Assembly: GCA_022340185.1 (NCBI GenBank)
Contig: JAJDOK010000057.1
Span: forward strand, 1 to 63,915
DNA: 63,915 bases
Origin: Salaquimonas sp.
Lineage (GTDB): Bacteria > Pseudomonadota > Alphaproteobacteria > Rhizobiales > Rhizobiaceae
Reading direction: 5' to 3'
Below the pieces are notes generated by a model. The model was given only the letters and a program-made list of their open reading frames with translations, searched no databases and was not told the origin of the DNA. Shown here piece after piece: positions 1 through 8,873 of this stretch (positions within the stretch are counted from its first letter, which is position 1; each line of letters starts with the position of its first letter). The position numbers and the translations under genes were made by a program.

Positions 1-1
1 G

Positions 2-181
2 CGCTATGAAGCAATGACAGCTCGCAGCGATTTCGACGGCGCTGTCGAGGCGATGCCTCTATGGGCTGGCCAGGGTGTTGGTCTGGTAACACGCGAACAG
101 AATGCAGCCGACATCGTTCGGGAAATCGTGGCGGAGGCCGAGGCCGTCATCGGATCGCTCGATGCCATTCGCGACGCCTGA
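2..181 (+). CDS. Nitronate monooxygenase, C-terminal end (partial)
   Basis: This is the last 59 codons of a gene that starts before the window; the frame is open from base 2 to a TGA ending at 181. The peptide contains PLWAGQGVGLVTREQ followed by a short helical tail, which matches the end of nitronate monooxygenases (2-nitropropane dioxygenase family). These are FMN TIM-barrel enzymes that oxidise propionate 3-nitronate and related nitronates. The conserved AGQ/LV segment lies near the flavin site in the family. It converges on ctaA with a 17-base gap. Only the tail is visible, so the family call is moderate and the exact substrate cannot be judged. Confidence 0.7.
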   Translation, partial: RYEAMTARSDFDGAVEAMPLWAGQGVGLVTREQNAADIVREIVAEAEAVIGSLDAIRDA

Positions 182-198
182 TCCGACCAGAACCTGCC

Positions 199-1293
199 CT
201 ACCCTCTGACCTCGATGCCGGTGACCGCCGGATAGGGTCCTTCGATCGCCCGCCAGTGGGCGACGGCGAAAGCGAGCACGACGATCGCTCCGGCCTGATG
301 GGCGAGCGCCCAGGGTAGCGGCACCTGCAGCACCAGCGTGGTGATGCCGAGCGCGGCCTGCAACGTCACAAGCACGGCGAGCACGGCCGTGCGGCGCTTG
401 TGGGTGAGCGCTGCTTTGGAGTTGCGCGTCGCCAGCCACGCCAGGATCACGACGACCCACAGCGTGTAGGCGACGATGCGGTGGTCGAATTGCACGGTCT
501 TGGGATTTTCGAAGAAATTGCGCCAGACCGGTTCGAGGATGGTCAGTCCGGAGGGGATGATTGCGTGGTCCATCAACGGCCAGTCGTTGAAGGCAAGCCC
601 GGCATCGAGACCGGCGACCAGGCCACCGAGGAAAATCTGGACAAAGACCAGCAAGACGATCAGCGGCGCCAGGATGCGGACAATGCGCGGCGCCTCACCG
701 CCCGAATGCGGCGCCAGACCGCGCGCGACCCACAGCGCGTAGGCGAAGATGCCGCAGGCGAAGGTGAGATGGATGGCGAGGCGGTACTGGCTGACATCGA
801 CGCGGTCGACCAGGCCGGAAGCGACCATCCACCAGCCGATCGCCCCCTGCACGCCGCCGAGCAGGAACAGCACCACCAGGCGCGGTTTCAGCCGGTCTTC
901 CAACCGACCTGACCACCACAGCCAGATGAGCGGCACGAAGAAGACGAAGCCGATGATGCGGCCCAGAAAACGATGCGACCATTCCCACCAGTAGATGAAC
1001 TGGAACCCGGTCAGGCTCATGCCCTTGTTCAATTGCTGGTATTCGGGGATCTGCTGGTATTTCTCGAACTCCTCCATCCAGGCGCCGTGGCTCAGCGGCG
1101 GGATGATGCCGTGGATCGGCTGCCATTCGGTGATCGACAGGCCGGAATGGGTCAGCCTTGTCGCGCCGCCGACCATGACCATGGCGAAGATCATCAAACA
1201 GATGAGGTAAAGCCACCAGCGCACGATGGCCCGGTTGCGCCGTTCGCGCTGAACCAGTGCGGTGGTATAGAGGACGTTCGGGGAAGTCGCCAT
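199..1293 (-). CDS. ctaA: Heme A synthase (COX15/CtaA)
   Basis: Converts heme O to heme A for aa3-type cytochrome oxidase, in the inner membrane. The protein is about 364 residues with eight hydrophobic segments in two similar halves. The first half has MVGGATRLTHSGLSITEW, a COX15 signature with its histidine, and later HLTF, DHR and HQ histidines suit heme ligation. The length matches alphaproteobacterial type-2 CtaA. I chose the ATG at 1293 (MATSPNVLY...) because it is preceded by AAGG and gives the usual N terminus; the frame stays open upstream to 1548 with unlike, Arg-rich sequence. Divergent from the DUF2842 gene. Confidence 0.9.
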   Translation of the reverse strand: MATSPNVLYTTALVQRERRNRAIVRWWLYLICLMIFAMVMVGGATRLTHSGLSITEWQPIHGIIPPLSHGAWMEEFEKYQQIPEYQQLNKGMSLTGFQFIYWWEWSHRFLGRIIGFVFFVPLIWLWWSGRLEDRLKPRLVVLFLLGGVQGAIGWWMVASGLVDRVDVSQYRLAIHLTFACGIFAYALWVARGLAPHSGGEAPRIVRILAPLIVLLVFVQIFLGGLVAGLDAGLAFNDWPLMDHAIIPSGLTILEPVWRNFFENPKTVQFDHRIVAYTLWVVVILAWLATRNSKAALTHKRRTAVLAVLVTLQAALGITTLVLQVPLPWALAHQAGAIVVLAFAVAHWRAIEGPYPAVTGIEVRG

Positions 1294-1425
1294 CAGCCTT
1301 GCTGCATCGGGGCACATTGATATGGCCATTTGGCGCATCGCCCGGATTGACACAAGCCCGTCAACTGGCGACACAGGGTCGCGCCGCAGCGCACGGGTTC
1401 GTGTCGAACCAAGGGTAATTCGCAC

Positions 1426-1647
1426 ATGCGCCAGACCTACCGCAAGATGATCGGCACAATCGCGCTGATCGCATTGATCACGATCTATTCGCTGGTCGCA
1501 ACGGCAATTGCGGCGGCGCGGCTGGCCGAGGCGCCGGCCTGGGTGCATTTCGCCTATTTCCTCGTGACCGGCTTGCTCTGGGTGTTGCCCGGCATGGCGA
1601 TCGTCAGCTGGATGCTGAAGCCGGACAAGCCGAAGGAAGGCGAATGA
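1426..1647 (+). CDS. DUF2842 small membrane protein
   Basis: A 73-residue protein with two predicted membrane helices (about residues 8-30 and 42-66) and a charged tail ending KPDKPKEGE. Length, two-helix layout and the PAWVHFAYFLVTGLLWVLPGM segment fit DUF2842, a family of unknown function found in Alphaproteobacteria. It is divergent from ctaA with about 130 bases between the starts. The neighbourhood hints at a respiratory-membrane role, but this is inference only. Confidence 0.75.
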   Translation: MRQTYRKMIGTIALIALITIYSLVATAIAAARLAEAPAWVHFAYFLVTGLLWVLPGMAIVSWMLKPDKPKEGE

Positions 1648-1709
1648 GCGACCTGGGCCGTCGATCGAATTAGTCCGGTCGGGTCAGGCTGCAGATCACC
1701 GCGCACCGC

Positions 1710-2678
1710 TCAGACCGAAACACCTGTCATCGCCACACACGCCTGCCACAGGCGTTCGGCCTCAACCGGGTCAATCGCCCAGGGTCGCACACCGAGTAAT
1801 TCGGTCGAATCTTCCGGTACCGTGCGCGCAATGTTGCAATCTTCGCAATAGACCCCGCCCAGATCAGCCAGTAGCGGGCTCGTAGCACACCAAAGCTGGG
1901 TGGCCGCTCCCTGCTGCAGGGTCTTCTTGTTGTTTTCGGGGTCGATGATCGCCTTGCCTTCGGCATCGCGATAGCCCGAGGCGACGCTGTCCGCGACGCG
2001 CATGTTCCGGGTGAATCCGGATTCGACCACACCACCGGGATGGACGGCATAGGCACGGATGCCTGCGGTCTCGCCGAGACGGTCGAGCCAGACCGCGAAC
2101 AGGGCGTTCGCGGTTTTAGACTGGCCGTAGGCGGACATCGCATCATAGGGGCGATGTTCGAAGTGGATGTCGTCGAAGACGACAGGCGAAGCAGCATGCC
2201 CGCAGGAGGAGACCGCAACGACGCGCGCGCCGGCCCTTGCCAGCGCAGGCCACAGCCTGGCTGTAAGCTGGAAGTGACCCAGGTGATTGGTCGCGAATTG
2301 CGCTTCATAGCCACGCGCGTCTCGCTCAAGGCTGAAGCCTATATAGCCGGCATTGTTGATCAGGATGTTGATGGTGTCATGCTCCGCGAGCACATCTTTC
2401 GCAAACGCATCGACCGAAGCCGGATCAATGAGATCAAGCGCCGTGATGTCAACGCCAGCGAAGCCTTGTAACGCTCGGTCCGCCCTGGCGCGGTCGCGGG
2501 CCGGCACGATCACCCTGGCCCCGGCCGAAACCAGCGCGCGAGTCGTCTCGAGGCCGATCCCCGAATAGCCGCCGGTCACGATTGCGACGCGGTCGGTGAG
2601 ATCAACACCCGTGACAACCTCCATCGCCGTACTGGCTGCACCATAGGGAGAGGAGATGGGAAATTGACGGTATTTCAT
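1710..2678 (-). CDS. SDR family NAD(P)-dependent oxidoreductase
   Basis: A 322-residue short-chain dehydrogenase, somewhat longer than the classical 250. The Rossmann nucleotide motif is TGGYSGIG (about residues 35-42), followed by NNAG, a catalytic serine in AVSSCGH and the YGQSK active-site Tyr/Lys. Overall it resembles the retinol-dehydrogenase/WWOX-like branch of SDRs; the substrate is unknown. The ATG at 2678 has AGGA at proper distance. It is divergent from an AraC-type regulator with a 93-base gap, so that regulator probably controls it. Confidence 0.85.
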   Translation of the reverse strand: MKYRQFPISSPYGAASTAMEVVTGVDLTDRVAIVTGGYSGIGLETTRALVSAGARVIVPARDRARADRALQGFAGVDITALDLIDPASVDAFAKDVLAEHDTINILINNAGYIGFSLERDARGYEAQFATNHLGHFQLTARLWPALARAGARVVAVSSCGHAASPVVFDDIHFEHRPYDAMSAYGQSKTANALFAVWLDRLGETAGIRAYAVHPGGVVESGFTRNMRVADSVASGYRDAEGKAIIDPENNKKTLQQGAATQLWCATSPLLADLGGVYCEDCNIARTVPEDSTELLGVRPWAIDPVEAERLWQACVAMTGVSV

Positions 2679-2771
2679 GGCAGATTCCTAATCGCGGGGG
2701 AAAAGAGATACAGACCCGAAGTCGGACGCTGAATAATTGAAAGTCCATACTCTCTTCGTTATCATCCGAAA

Positions 2772-3710
2772 ATGATTGCCGACCCTCTTTCCGATATCCT
2801 CACCGCCTTTGACATGAAGTCCCATCTGTCCGGTGGCATCACCGCCGGCGGAGACTGGGCAATTCGTTTCGCTCCACCACAGGCCATCAAGTTCGGCGTG
2901 CTCCAGAGCGGCAGCTGCTGGCATCAGGTCGAAGGCTGTGGCCCGCCGGTCCGGCTGGCACAGGGCGATGTCTTCGTTGTCAACGGACTGCACCCGCTAC
3001 GCCTGGCAAGTGATCCGGCTGTGGAACCCATCGACGCCGACACGGCTTTCGCCAACACTGAAGACGGCATGGCCATCCTTGGCTGTGGAGATACGCTCCG
3101 CCTGCTCGGAGGGCATGTTGAACTCGACCCGACGGGCTATGCTCTCCTCTCGGGGGAACTGCCACCATTCATTCATATCGGTGCGGCAACGCAACAAGCG
3201 GGAATACTGGCCTGGCTGCTCGACCGGCTGATCGACGAAACCGTGCATGCGCGCCCGGGACGCTCCGCCATAACCCGGCCGCTGGCGCAGCTTCTCTTCG
3301 TCCACGTGCTGCGCGAACACATCGAAAGGGGCGGCGTGGAGAAAGGCTGGCTGCGCGCAGCAGGCGATGCGCGCATCGCTCCGGCAATGAGTCTGATGCA
3401 TGCCGATCCGGCCCGGAACTGGCGCCTTGCGGAACTGGCCAGGGCAGTCGGCATGTCGCGCAGCAGTTTTGCCGAGCGGTTCCGTTCGGTTTGCGGCATG
3501 CCGCCGCTCAGCTATCTTACTTTATGGCGAATGCGGCTCGCCGAAGGTGCGCTGCGCGACGGCGCTCCCTCGTTGTCGGCACTGTCCGCCTCTTTGGGAT
3601 ATGCTTCCGAAAGCGCGTTCAGCACCGCTTTCAAGCGGATTGTGGGCATGGCACCGTCACACTACCGATACAAGACCGGCGCCGCGGAATTGGTCCTTTC
3701 AGCGGAATAG
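2772..3710 (+). CDS. AraC family transcriptional regulator (cupin sensor domain)
   Basis: A 312-residue regulator. The N-terminal half (about 1-185) is a cupin-like ligand domain with LSGGITAGGDWAIRF and a beta-rich segment containing CWHQVEG and LAQGDVFVVNG, as in the AraC 'cupin_6' group. The C-terminal 100 residues hold two helix-turn-helix motifs: WRLAELARAVGMSRSSFAERF, then SALSASLGYASESAFSTAF and the closing RIVGMAPSHYR. The ATG at 2772 follows a poor ribosome site. It is divergent from the SDR gene, the likely target. Ligand unknown. Confidence 0.88.
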   Translation: MIADPLSDILTAFDMKSHLSGGITAGGDWAIRFAPPQAIKFGVLQSGSCWHQVEGCGPPVRLAQGDVFVVNGLHPLRLASDPAVEPIDADTAFANTEDGMAILGCGDTLRLLGGHVELDPTGYALLSGELPPFIHIGAATQQAGILAWLLDRLIDETVHARPGRSAITRPLAQLLFVHVLREHIERGGVEKGWLRAAGDARIAPAMSLMHADPARNWRLAELARAVGMSRSSFAERFRSVCGMPPLSYLTLWRMRLAEGALRDGAPSLSALSASLGYASESAFSTAFKRIVGMAPSHYRYKTGAAELVLSAE

Positions 3711-3770
3711 GAACGCCTGTTCAAGGCTCTCGGGGACCTTTTTCAAAACCTGATCAATCAATACCGACTT

Positions 3771-4928
3771 TTAGGTCACATTCAGCTTGCGGCCATGGTT
3801 TGCCAGCCGCGTCGGCAAGCCGGAAAGCAATGTGTCAACATAGCGAATTGCCTGGAAATTGCCATTCAGCGCGACACGCGGCAACGCGTGGAGATGATCG
3901 GCATGGCCGGGGTAAAGCACGCCATGGCGGGTGGTGACCGCGCTGTCGAAACCCGCCTGCCCCGCCATCTCGAATTCGCGGCGGCCAACAGCCGAGGGAT
4001 AGCCGTAAGGGTAGGCCAGATGCTTCGGTCTGTGCCCGGTCTCCATTTCGAGAATGCGCGCGCTTTCCTCCATCTCGGCACAAGCGCGGTCTGCATCCAG
4101 CCGCGCAAGCGCGAAGTGGTGCACCGTATGCGCGCCGATGGTGCATAGCGGATCGCGCGACAGTTCGACGATCTCGCGCCAGTTCATGATCGACGCCGCG
4201 CGGTGTGCCTCCGTGTCGATGCCGGCCTGACCCGCCAGTTCGGCGACCATGCGCCTTTGTTCGTCCTCGCCGATGACGCCCGTCAGCAGCGCCATGATCT
4301 CGCCATAGGCGCGCCGCTTGCTGGCCGGAGACGAGACATCGAAATCGACCCTGCCCCTGGGCGAATTCAGGGCGAAACGGTCGCGCCGTGCGATAACGGC
4401 CTCCAGGTCCTCCCACCACAACGTCGCCCTGCCCTCGACCAGACCCGGCGCGACAAAGATGGTGAAGGGAACGGCGTGCTTGCGAAACACCGGCACGGCG
4501 TTTTGCAGATTGTCGCGGTAGCCGTCGTCGAGAGTCACCGCGACGAAGCGTTCGCGCGGGCGATGCGGACGATCGTCGCGCAACCGCGTCAACACCTCGT
4601 CCAAGGCGACGAATTCGTAGCCCTGCCGCTTCAGGTGCGGGAACAGGTGGTCGAGAAATTTCGGCGAAACCGTAAGATGGGCATTGGGCGCAAATTCGTC
4701 CCATCTCGTGTCGTCGACGCGATGCAGCATGAGGATCGCGCCCAACCCACCGGACCAGGGCCGCGAAACCATCTGCGCGCCGGAAAAATAGAGCGCGTTG
4801 AGAACCGTCCTGTAGACGCCTTGCGAGGCCAAACCGGCCACCCTTTCTGGTACCGTTGCCACTGGCCGTGACGAAGTGCAAACCGGACGGCTCAAAAAGG
4901 ATTGGTCCCAACCATTCTGGATGACCAC
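3771..4928 (-). CDS. Polysaccharide deacetylase family protein
   Basis: A NodB-homology (CE4) deacetylase of about 385 residues. AILMLHRVDD marks the start of the fold, VTLDDGYRDN carries the metal/catalytic Asp-Asp, and GAHTVHHFALAR supplies the H-x(3)-H metal histidines; AYPYGYPS is the late conserved motif. Enzymes of this family remove N-acetyl (or O-acetyl) groups from extracellular polysaccharide. There is no clear signal peptide. The start used is a GTG with no good ribosome site, so the true start may lie some tens of codons inside. It is divergent from the GNAT gene and opens the exopolysaccharide locus. Confidence 0.82.
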   Translation of the reverse strand: MVIQNGWDQSFLSRPVCTSSRPVATVPERVAGLASQGVYRTVLNALYFSGAQMVSRPWSGGLGAILMLHRVDDTRWDEFAPNAHLTVSPKFLDHLFPHLKRQGYEFVALDEVLTRLRDDRPHRPRERFVAVTLDDGYRDNLQNAVPVFRKHAVPFTIFVAPGLVEGRATLWWEDLEAVIARRDRFALNSPRGRVDFDVSSPASKRRAYGEIMALLTGVIGEDEQRRMVAELAGQAGIDTEAHRAASIMNWREIVELSRDPLCTIGAHTVHHFALARLDADRACAEMEESARILEMETGHRPKHLAYPYGYPSAVGRREFEMAGQAGFDSAVTTRHGVLYPGHADHLHALPRVALNGNFQAIRYVDTLLSGLPTRLANHGRKLNVT

Positions 4929-5008
4929 CGCCGCGGGTGCCCGTCCCGGCGAATGCTAATGCTCTAGCTCATCGTTTCTTTAGATTTCATTGCTATGCCG
5001 CGATCGTC

Positions 5009-6250
5009 ATGATTTCGAACCGCGTTGCAGCAACCCATTTCGAACTGGCGCAAGAAGAGGGGCCTGCCGCCGCCAGCACGGCGGACGGGGTTGTGCGCGA
5101 TCTGGTCAACCGGCTCGATATCACCGTGTGCGACCGTATCGAGACCGTTGAGGAGATGTGGCGCGATCTCGAGGCACAGGGCACGGTGAGCGTCTACCAG
5201 CGCTACGAATGGGTGGCGACGAGTCTTGGAACGCTCGAATGCAACGAGCAGCGCAACGCCTTCATTGTCACCGGCAGGCTCGATGACGAGCCGGCATTCC
5301 TGCTGCCGCTCTCGATCCGCGGCAGGTTCATGCATGAACTGACCTGGGTCGGCGGCAGCCATGTCAATTTCAACATGGGCCTGTTCTCGCGCCGATTCCT
5401 CGCCGCAGTCGCCCCCGGCGACATGCGCCGGATCATGGCACGCGTCTTCCGCCTCGTGCCCGGTATCGGATACGTGAAGCTATGCTGCCAACCACGCCAA
5501 TGGAAGGAAATCGCCAACCCCATGGAGGATCTGGCGCATCAGCCCTCGATCAATCCGGCCTTCATCATCCATCTCGACGGCGGCTTCGAAGCGACGCTCA
5601 AGCGCGGCAATGCCAAGCGCAAGCGCAAGAAGTTCCGCCATCAGTGCCGCGTCGCCGATGAAGCCGGCGGCTACAATCTGCTGGTGCCCGACGACATTGA
5701 AGGCATCGACCGCGCACTCGATGCCTTCTTCGAGCAGAAATCGGCGCGCCTTGCCGAGCAGGGCATCGCCAATGTCTTCGGCTCGAAGCGCGCGCGCGAC
5801 CTCATTCGCGGGCTGGCGCATCATTCCATCGGCATGAAGGAACCGCTGCTGCGTCTGCATGCGCTGGAGATTGGCGGCGAGATCCGCGCCGTATTCGGCG
5901 CCGGTATCCACGATGAACAGATGTCTGGCTATTTCAGCTCGATTTCGACAGACGAACTGACGGCGATGAGTCCGGGCGAGATGCTGCTTTACCTCGTCGT
6001 CGAAATGGCTGCCGGCGAAGGACTGAGGGCTATCGACCTCGGCGCGGGAGACGAGCGATACAAGCGGTCCTGGTGCGACGAACGGCTCGACATGTTCGAC
6101 GTAATCCTGCCGACGAGCGCGGCCGGCCTGCCCTTCGCGCTCTTCAGGCGCTGGCTGCATACCACCAAGCGTGCCGTCCGCGAACATCCCCGACTGTGGG
6201 GCGTGGTCAACCGCGCGAGACGGTTGCGCGGCAAATTTACGTCCGTCTGA
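5009..6250 (+). CDS. GNAT/FemAB-type acyltransferase (CelD/BcsL-like)
   Basis: About 413 residues. The middle and C-terminal parts look like the acetyltransferase domain often called CelD/BcsL (GNAT_6): a basic GNAKRKRKKFRHQCR stretch, then FFEQKSARLAEQGIANVF, LHALEIGGEIRAVFGAG and a late AIDLGAGDERYKRSW. In polysaccharide loci such proteins are thought to acylate sugars or precursors in the cytoplasm. I chose the ATG at 5009 (MISNRVAATHF); the frame is open to 4937. The 80-base divergent gap with the deacetylase suggests joint control. Donor and acceptor are unknown. Confidence 0.75.
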   Translation: MISNRVAATHFELAQEEGPAAASTADGVVRDLVNRLDITVCDRIETVEEMWRDLEAQGTVSVYQRYEWVATSLGTLECNEQRNAFIVTGRLDDEPAFLLPLSIRGRFMHELTWVGGSHVNFNMGLFSRRFLAAVAPGDMRRIMARVFRLVPGIGYVKLCCQPRQWKEIANPMEDLAHQPSINPAFIIHLDGGFEATLKRGNAKRKRKKFRHQCRVADEAGGYNLLVPDDIEGIDRALDAFFEQKSARLAEQGIANVFGSKRARDLIRGLAHHSIGMKEPLLRLHALEIGGEIRAVFGAGIHDEQMSGYFSSISTDELTAMSPGEMLLYLVVEMAAGEGLRAIDLGAGDERYKRSWCDERLDMFDVILPTSAAGLPFALFRRWLHTTKRAVREHPRLWGVVNRARRLRGKFTSV

Positions 6251-6293
6251 AGCTCACGACGAACATGTCCGGTATCCCGGCCATGACGCCATG

Positions 6294-8561
6294 TCATGCA
6301 GCCGCGCCGGCCGGCATGACCTCGCGGTCGGACGGGTCGAGACGGACCACAATGGTGTCGGCGAAGCCGGCTGCATGGAAATGATTGGCCGTTTCCGCCG
6401 CCTCATGCGACGTGACACCCTCACAGCTGATCACAACAACCGTCTCGCCGTCGGCGACCAGCTTCAGGCCTTCGGGTCCGGTATAGCCGCAATCGAACAG
6501 GACGAAGTCATAGGAGCCAGTCATCGTATTAGCGACCTCGACAAGCTGGTCCAGCGCAACGCCATCGCCGTCGACATCGCCAGAGGGCAGGACATGGACC
6601 TCGGACTGGCGGTCGCGGTGGACCGCCTCGCCGAACCCCGCCGCGCCGGAAGCCATTTCATTCAAACCGGCGAAATGCCCCTCGCCCAGCATCTGCCTGG
6701 TGGTGACCGCGCTGCCGGTCAGATCGACCACGACCACCGAACCGGCTTCCTCGGCCAGCTTGCGGGCAAGCATCCTGGCGACGACGGAACCCGGGTCACC
6801 GGCGGGAGAGACGACGGCGATGCGCGCGCTGCCAAGACTGCTGATCGCACTTGCCGCGTGGCGGAAAGCAAAGACTTCCGGAGCGTTGAAGTCGTGGTCG
6901 GATGCCGGGATGGTCAGTTCTCCGTCCGTACCGGCTCCACTGTTTTCAGAGACGTTTTCCTGTTCGCCGACGACATGTTCGGGTGTCGTCAGGTCCGGAG
7001 TCTCGATGTCGTCATTCGGCGAATCGGGAGTGATCTCGGTGTCGTAGGGCGGTGAAATGCCGGTGCCGTCGTCGAATTCGTCCAGTTCGTCGTTGTCGAA
7101 AGCTTCGATCCTGGGAATGGCAACGCGCTCGGGCACGTAATCGGAAGGCATGGTGCCGACTGGCTTGAAGGCGCGTCCCGTCATCAGTGCCCAGGCGAGG
7201 ATGCCGACCGTTGCCAGTACCGACATGGTAACCATGCCGGCGATCGTGATCGGCACAACCTTGGGGAAATAGGGTTCGGCCGGACGGATGGCGCGCGAGA
7301 TGATTCTCGCGTCGACCGGCAGATATTCGCGGTTCTGACGGCTTGCTGCCTCTCGGTATTGCGTCAGATAGCTTTCAAGCAGGTCGCGCTGGGCGGCGGC
7401 TTCGCGTTCCAGTGCGCGCAGTTCGACTTCGGCCTCGCCCACCCTGGCGGCCTCGGTCTTGAGGCGATTGATTTCCTTTAGCTGGACCTCCTCCTGGGCG
7501 CGTACGACGTCGACATTGCTTTCCAGACTGCGCAGGATATCGCGGGCGGCGTTGCGAATCTGCTTGTCGAAGTCGGCAAGCTGCGAGCGCAGCGCCTTGA
7601 TGCGCGGATGGCTCGGCAGCAATGTCGTGGAAAGTTCCGAAATATCGGCCTGAAGCGCGACCTGGCGTTCGCGCAAGCGCTGGATGAGCGGTGAAGCGAT
7701 GACTTCGGGAATCGCATCGAGCGAGGAACCATTTTTCAGCGCGGCGCGGATCGTCTGGGCCTTGGCATCAACGGCAGAGCGGTCGGCACGCAGGCGAGAC
7801 AGTTCGGAGGACGCTTCCGAAAGCTGCTGGGTGGCGAGAAGCGAGTTGTTGTCGCCGACCAGGATGTCGGACTTGCTGCGGAATTCGGCGACCTTCGCCT
7901 CGGCATCGCGCACCTTGCCGCGCAGTTCCTCTATCTCCGGGCCGAGCCAGTCGGTCGCCTCGACATTGGATTCGAGCTTCGCCTGTTTGGTGATTTCCAG
8001 ATATTCCCTGGCGACCGCATTGGGCACGGATTGGGCGAGTTCGGGATCGTACGACCAGAATTCGACCACGAGCACACGCGACTTTTCGACGGCATAAACG
8101 TTGAGGCGTCTGTTAAACTCCTTCAGAACCTCGGCTTCAGCGGCATCGATGCCAGGCGGGCTTTTCATACCGAGGGCCATGAGAAGCCTGTCGATGCGTG
8201 ACGGTTCGGTGGAACCTGAAAACTCCTCGCGTTTGGCCAGACCCAGCGCGGTGACCACCTTGAGCGCGATGTCGTCGGACTTGAGAATCTGGACCTGGCT
8301 GCCGATCGCCTGTTCGTCGAACTGGCTTCCCGACGACGAATAGTCGTTTCCGTCGCGGCGCGTGAAGGGCGATTCGCGCCGCTCAATGAGAATGCGGGCA
8401 CTCGAATCGTAGCGCGGGGCAACGAATGACAAGGCAACGACGAGCCCCACACCGGTCACCAGAACAAGGGCGAGAAGGAGCCATCGCCTTTTCCAGACCT
8501 CGGACAGCAATCCCACGACGTCGATATCGACATCGGCATTCAGATCACGGCTACCTGTCAT
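6294..8561 (-). CDS. Wzz/GumC-type exopolysaccharide chain-length protein with degenerate BY-kinase domain
   Basis: A 755-residue inner-membrane protein of the Wzz/bacterial tyrosine kinase class. Residues about 10-35 plus a first TM (about 29-50) form the Wzz N terminus; a long coiled-coil periplasmic region follows (about 190-410), then a second TM (about 436-460). A 100-residue acidic linker leads to a P-loop-like domain (about 570-745). There the Walker A position reads VVSPAGDPGSVVA, without GK[ST]; Walker B-like YDFVLFDCG is kept, and the tyrosine-rich tail is absent. It should polymerase-gate chain length but probably lacks kinase activity. Divergent from the Wza gene. Confidence 0.85.
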   Translation of the reverse strand: MTGSRDLNADVDIDVVGLLSEVWKRRWLLLALVLVTGVGLVVALSFVAPRYDSSARILIERRESPFTRRDGNDYSSSGSQFDEQAIGSQVQILKSDDIALKVVTALGLAKREEFSGSTEPSRIDRLLMALGMKSPPGIDAAEAEVLKEFNRRLNVYAVEKSRVLVVEFWSYDPELAQSVPNAVAREYLEITKQAKLESNVEATDWLGPEIEELRGKVRDAEAKVAEFRSKSDILVGDNNSLLATQQLSEASSELSRLRADRSAVDAKAQTIRAALKNGSSLDAIPEVIASPLIQRLRERQVALQADISELSTTLLPSHPRIKALRSQLADFDKQIRNAARDILRSLESNVDVVRAQEEVQLKEINRLKTEAARVGEAEVELRALEREAAAQRDLLESYLTQYREAASRQNREYLPVDARIISRAIRPAEPYFPKVVPITIAGMVTMSVLATVGILAWALMTGRAFKPVGTMPSDYVPERVAIPRIEAFDNDELDEFDDGTGISPPYDTEITPDSPNDDIETPDLTTPEHVVGEQENVSENSGAGTDGELTIPASDHDFNAPEVFAFRHAASAISSLGSARIAVVSPAGDPGSVVARMLARKLAEEAGSVVVVDLTGSAVTTRQMLGEGHFAGLNEMASGAAGFGEAVHRDRQSEVHVLPSGDVDGDGVALDQLVEVANTMTGSYDFVLFDCGYTGPEGLKLVADGETVVVISCEGVTSHEAAETANHFHAAGFADTIVVRLDPSDREVMPAGAAA

Positions 8562-8873
8562 TCAAACGCGCTCCACATCGTCGGCCCTGCCCGGCCTTGT
8601 CTCGCCGGCGGGCAAATCGTCACCGAAACATGAAGCGTTATGGTAACCACGAGGTTAAGAAACCTGCGGCTAATGTGTTTCTAGGCCCGCCGCGTTAGGC
8701 ATTCGTTCACATCTGTAAACAAATAGATATGCACCTGAGCGGAACGCGCCCGGGCTTTACGCGCCATTAACCATAATTGGCATTAATGGACCGGTAACGT
8801 CCCGCGAACACCGGGAATCAAACCGGCTCGCGTCCGGGCCTGTTCGTTCCCGTCGGCAAGTTCAGGAATAGCC
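8562..8873. promoter_or_regulatory. 312-base divergent control region between the Wzz-type and Wza-type genes
   Basis: No gene fits here. The region is more AT-rich than its flanks and contains several short inverted repeats: GGTAACC near 8642, a TAACC/GGTTA pair, and the longer CCATTAA/TTAATGG repeat listed separately. It must hold the promoters of both divergent exopolysaccharide transcription units, but I cannot place -35/-10 elements with confidence. Confidence 0.5.
8764..8789. promoter_or_regulatory. Inverted repeat CCATTAA-N12-TTAATGG, candidate operator
   Basis: Two perfect 7-base arms (CCATTAA at 8764-8770, TTAATGG at 8783-8789) separated by 12 bases that themselves include the near-palindrome CCATAATTGG. 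It lies 85 bases before the Wza start, between divergent exopolysaccharide genes, where a regulator site is expected. The protein that binds is unknown. Confidence 0.4.
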
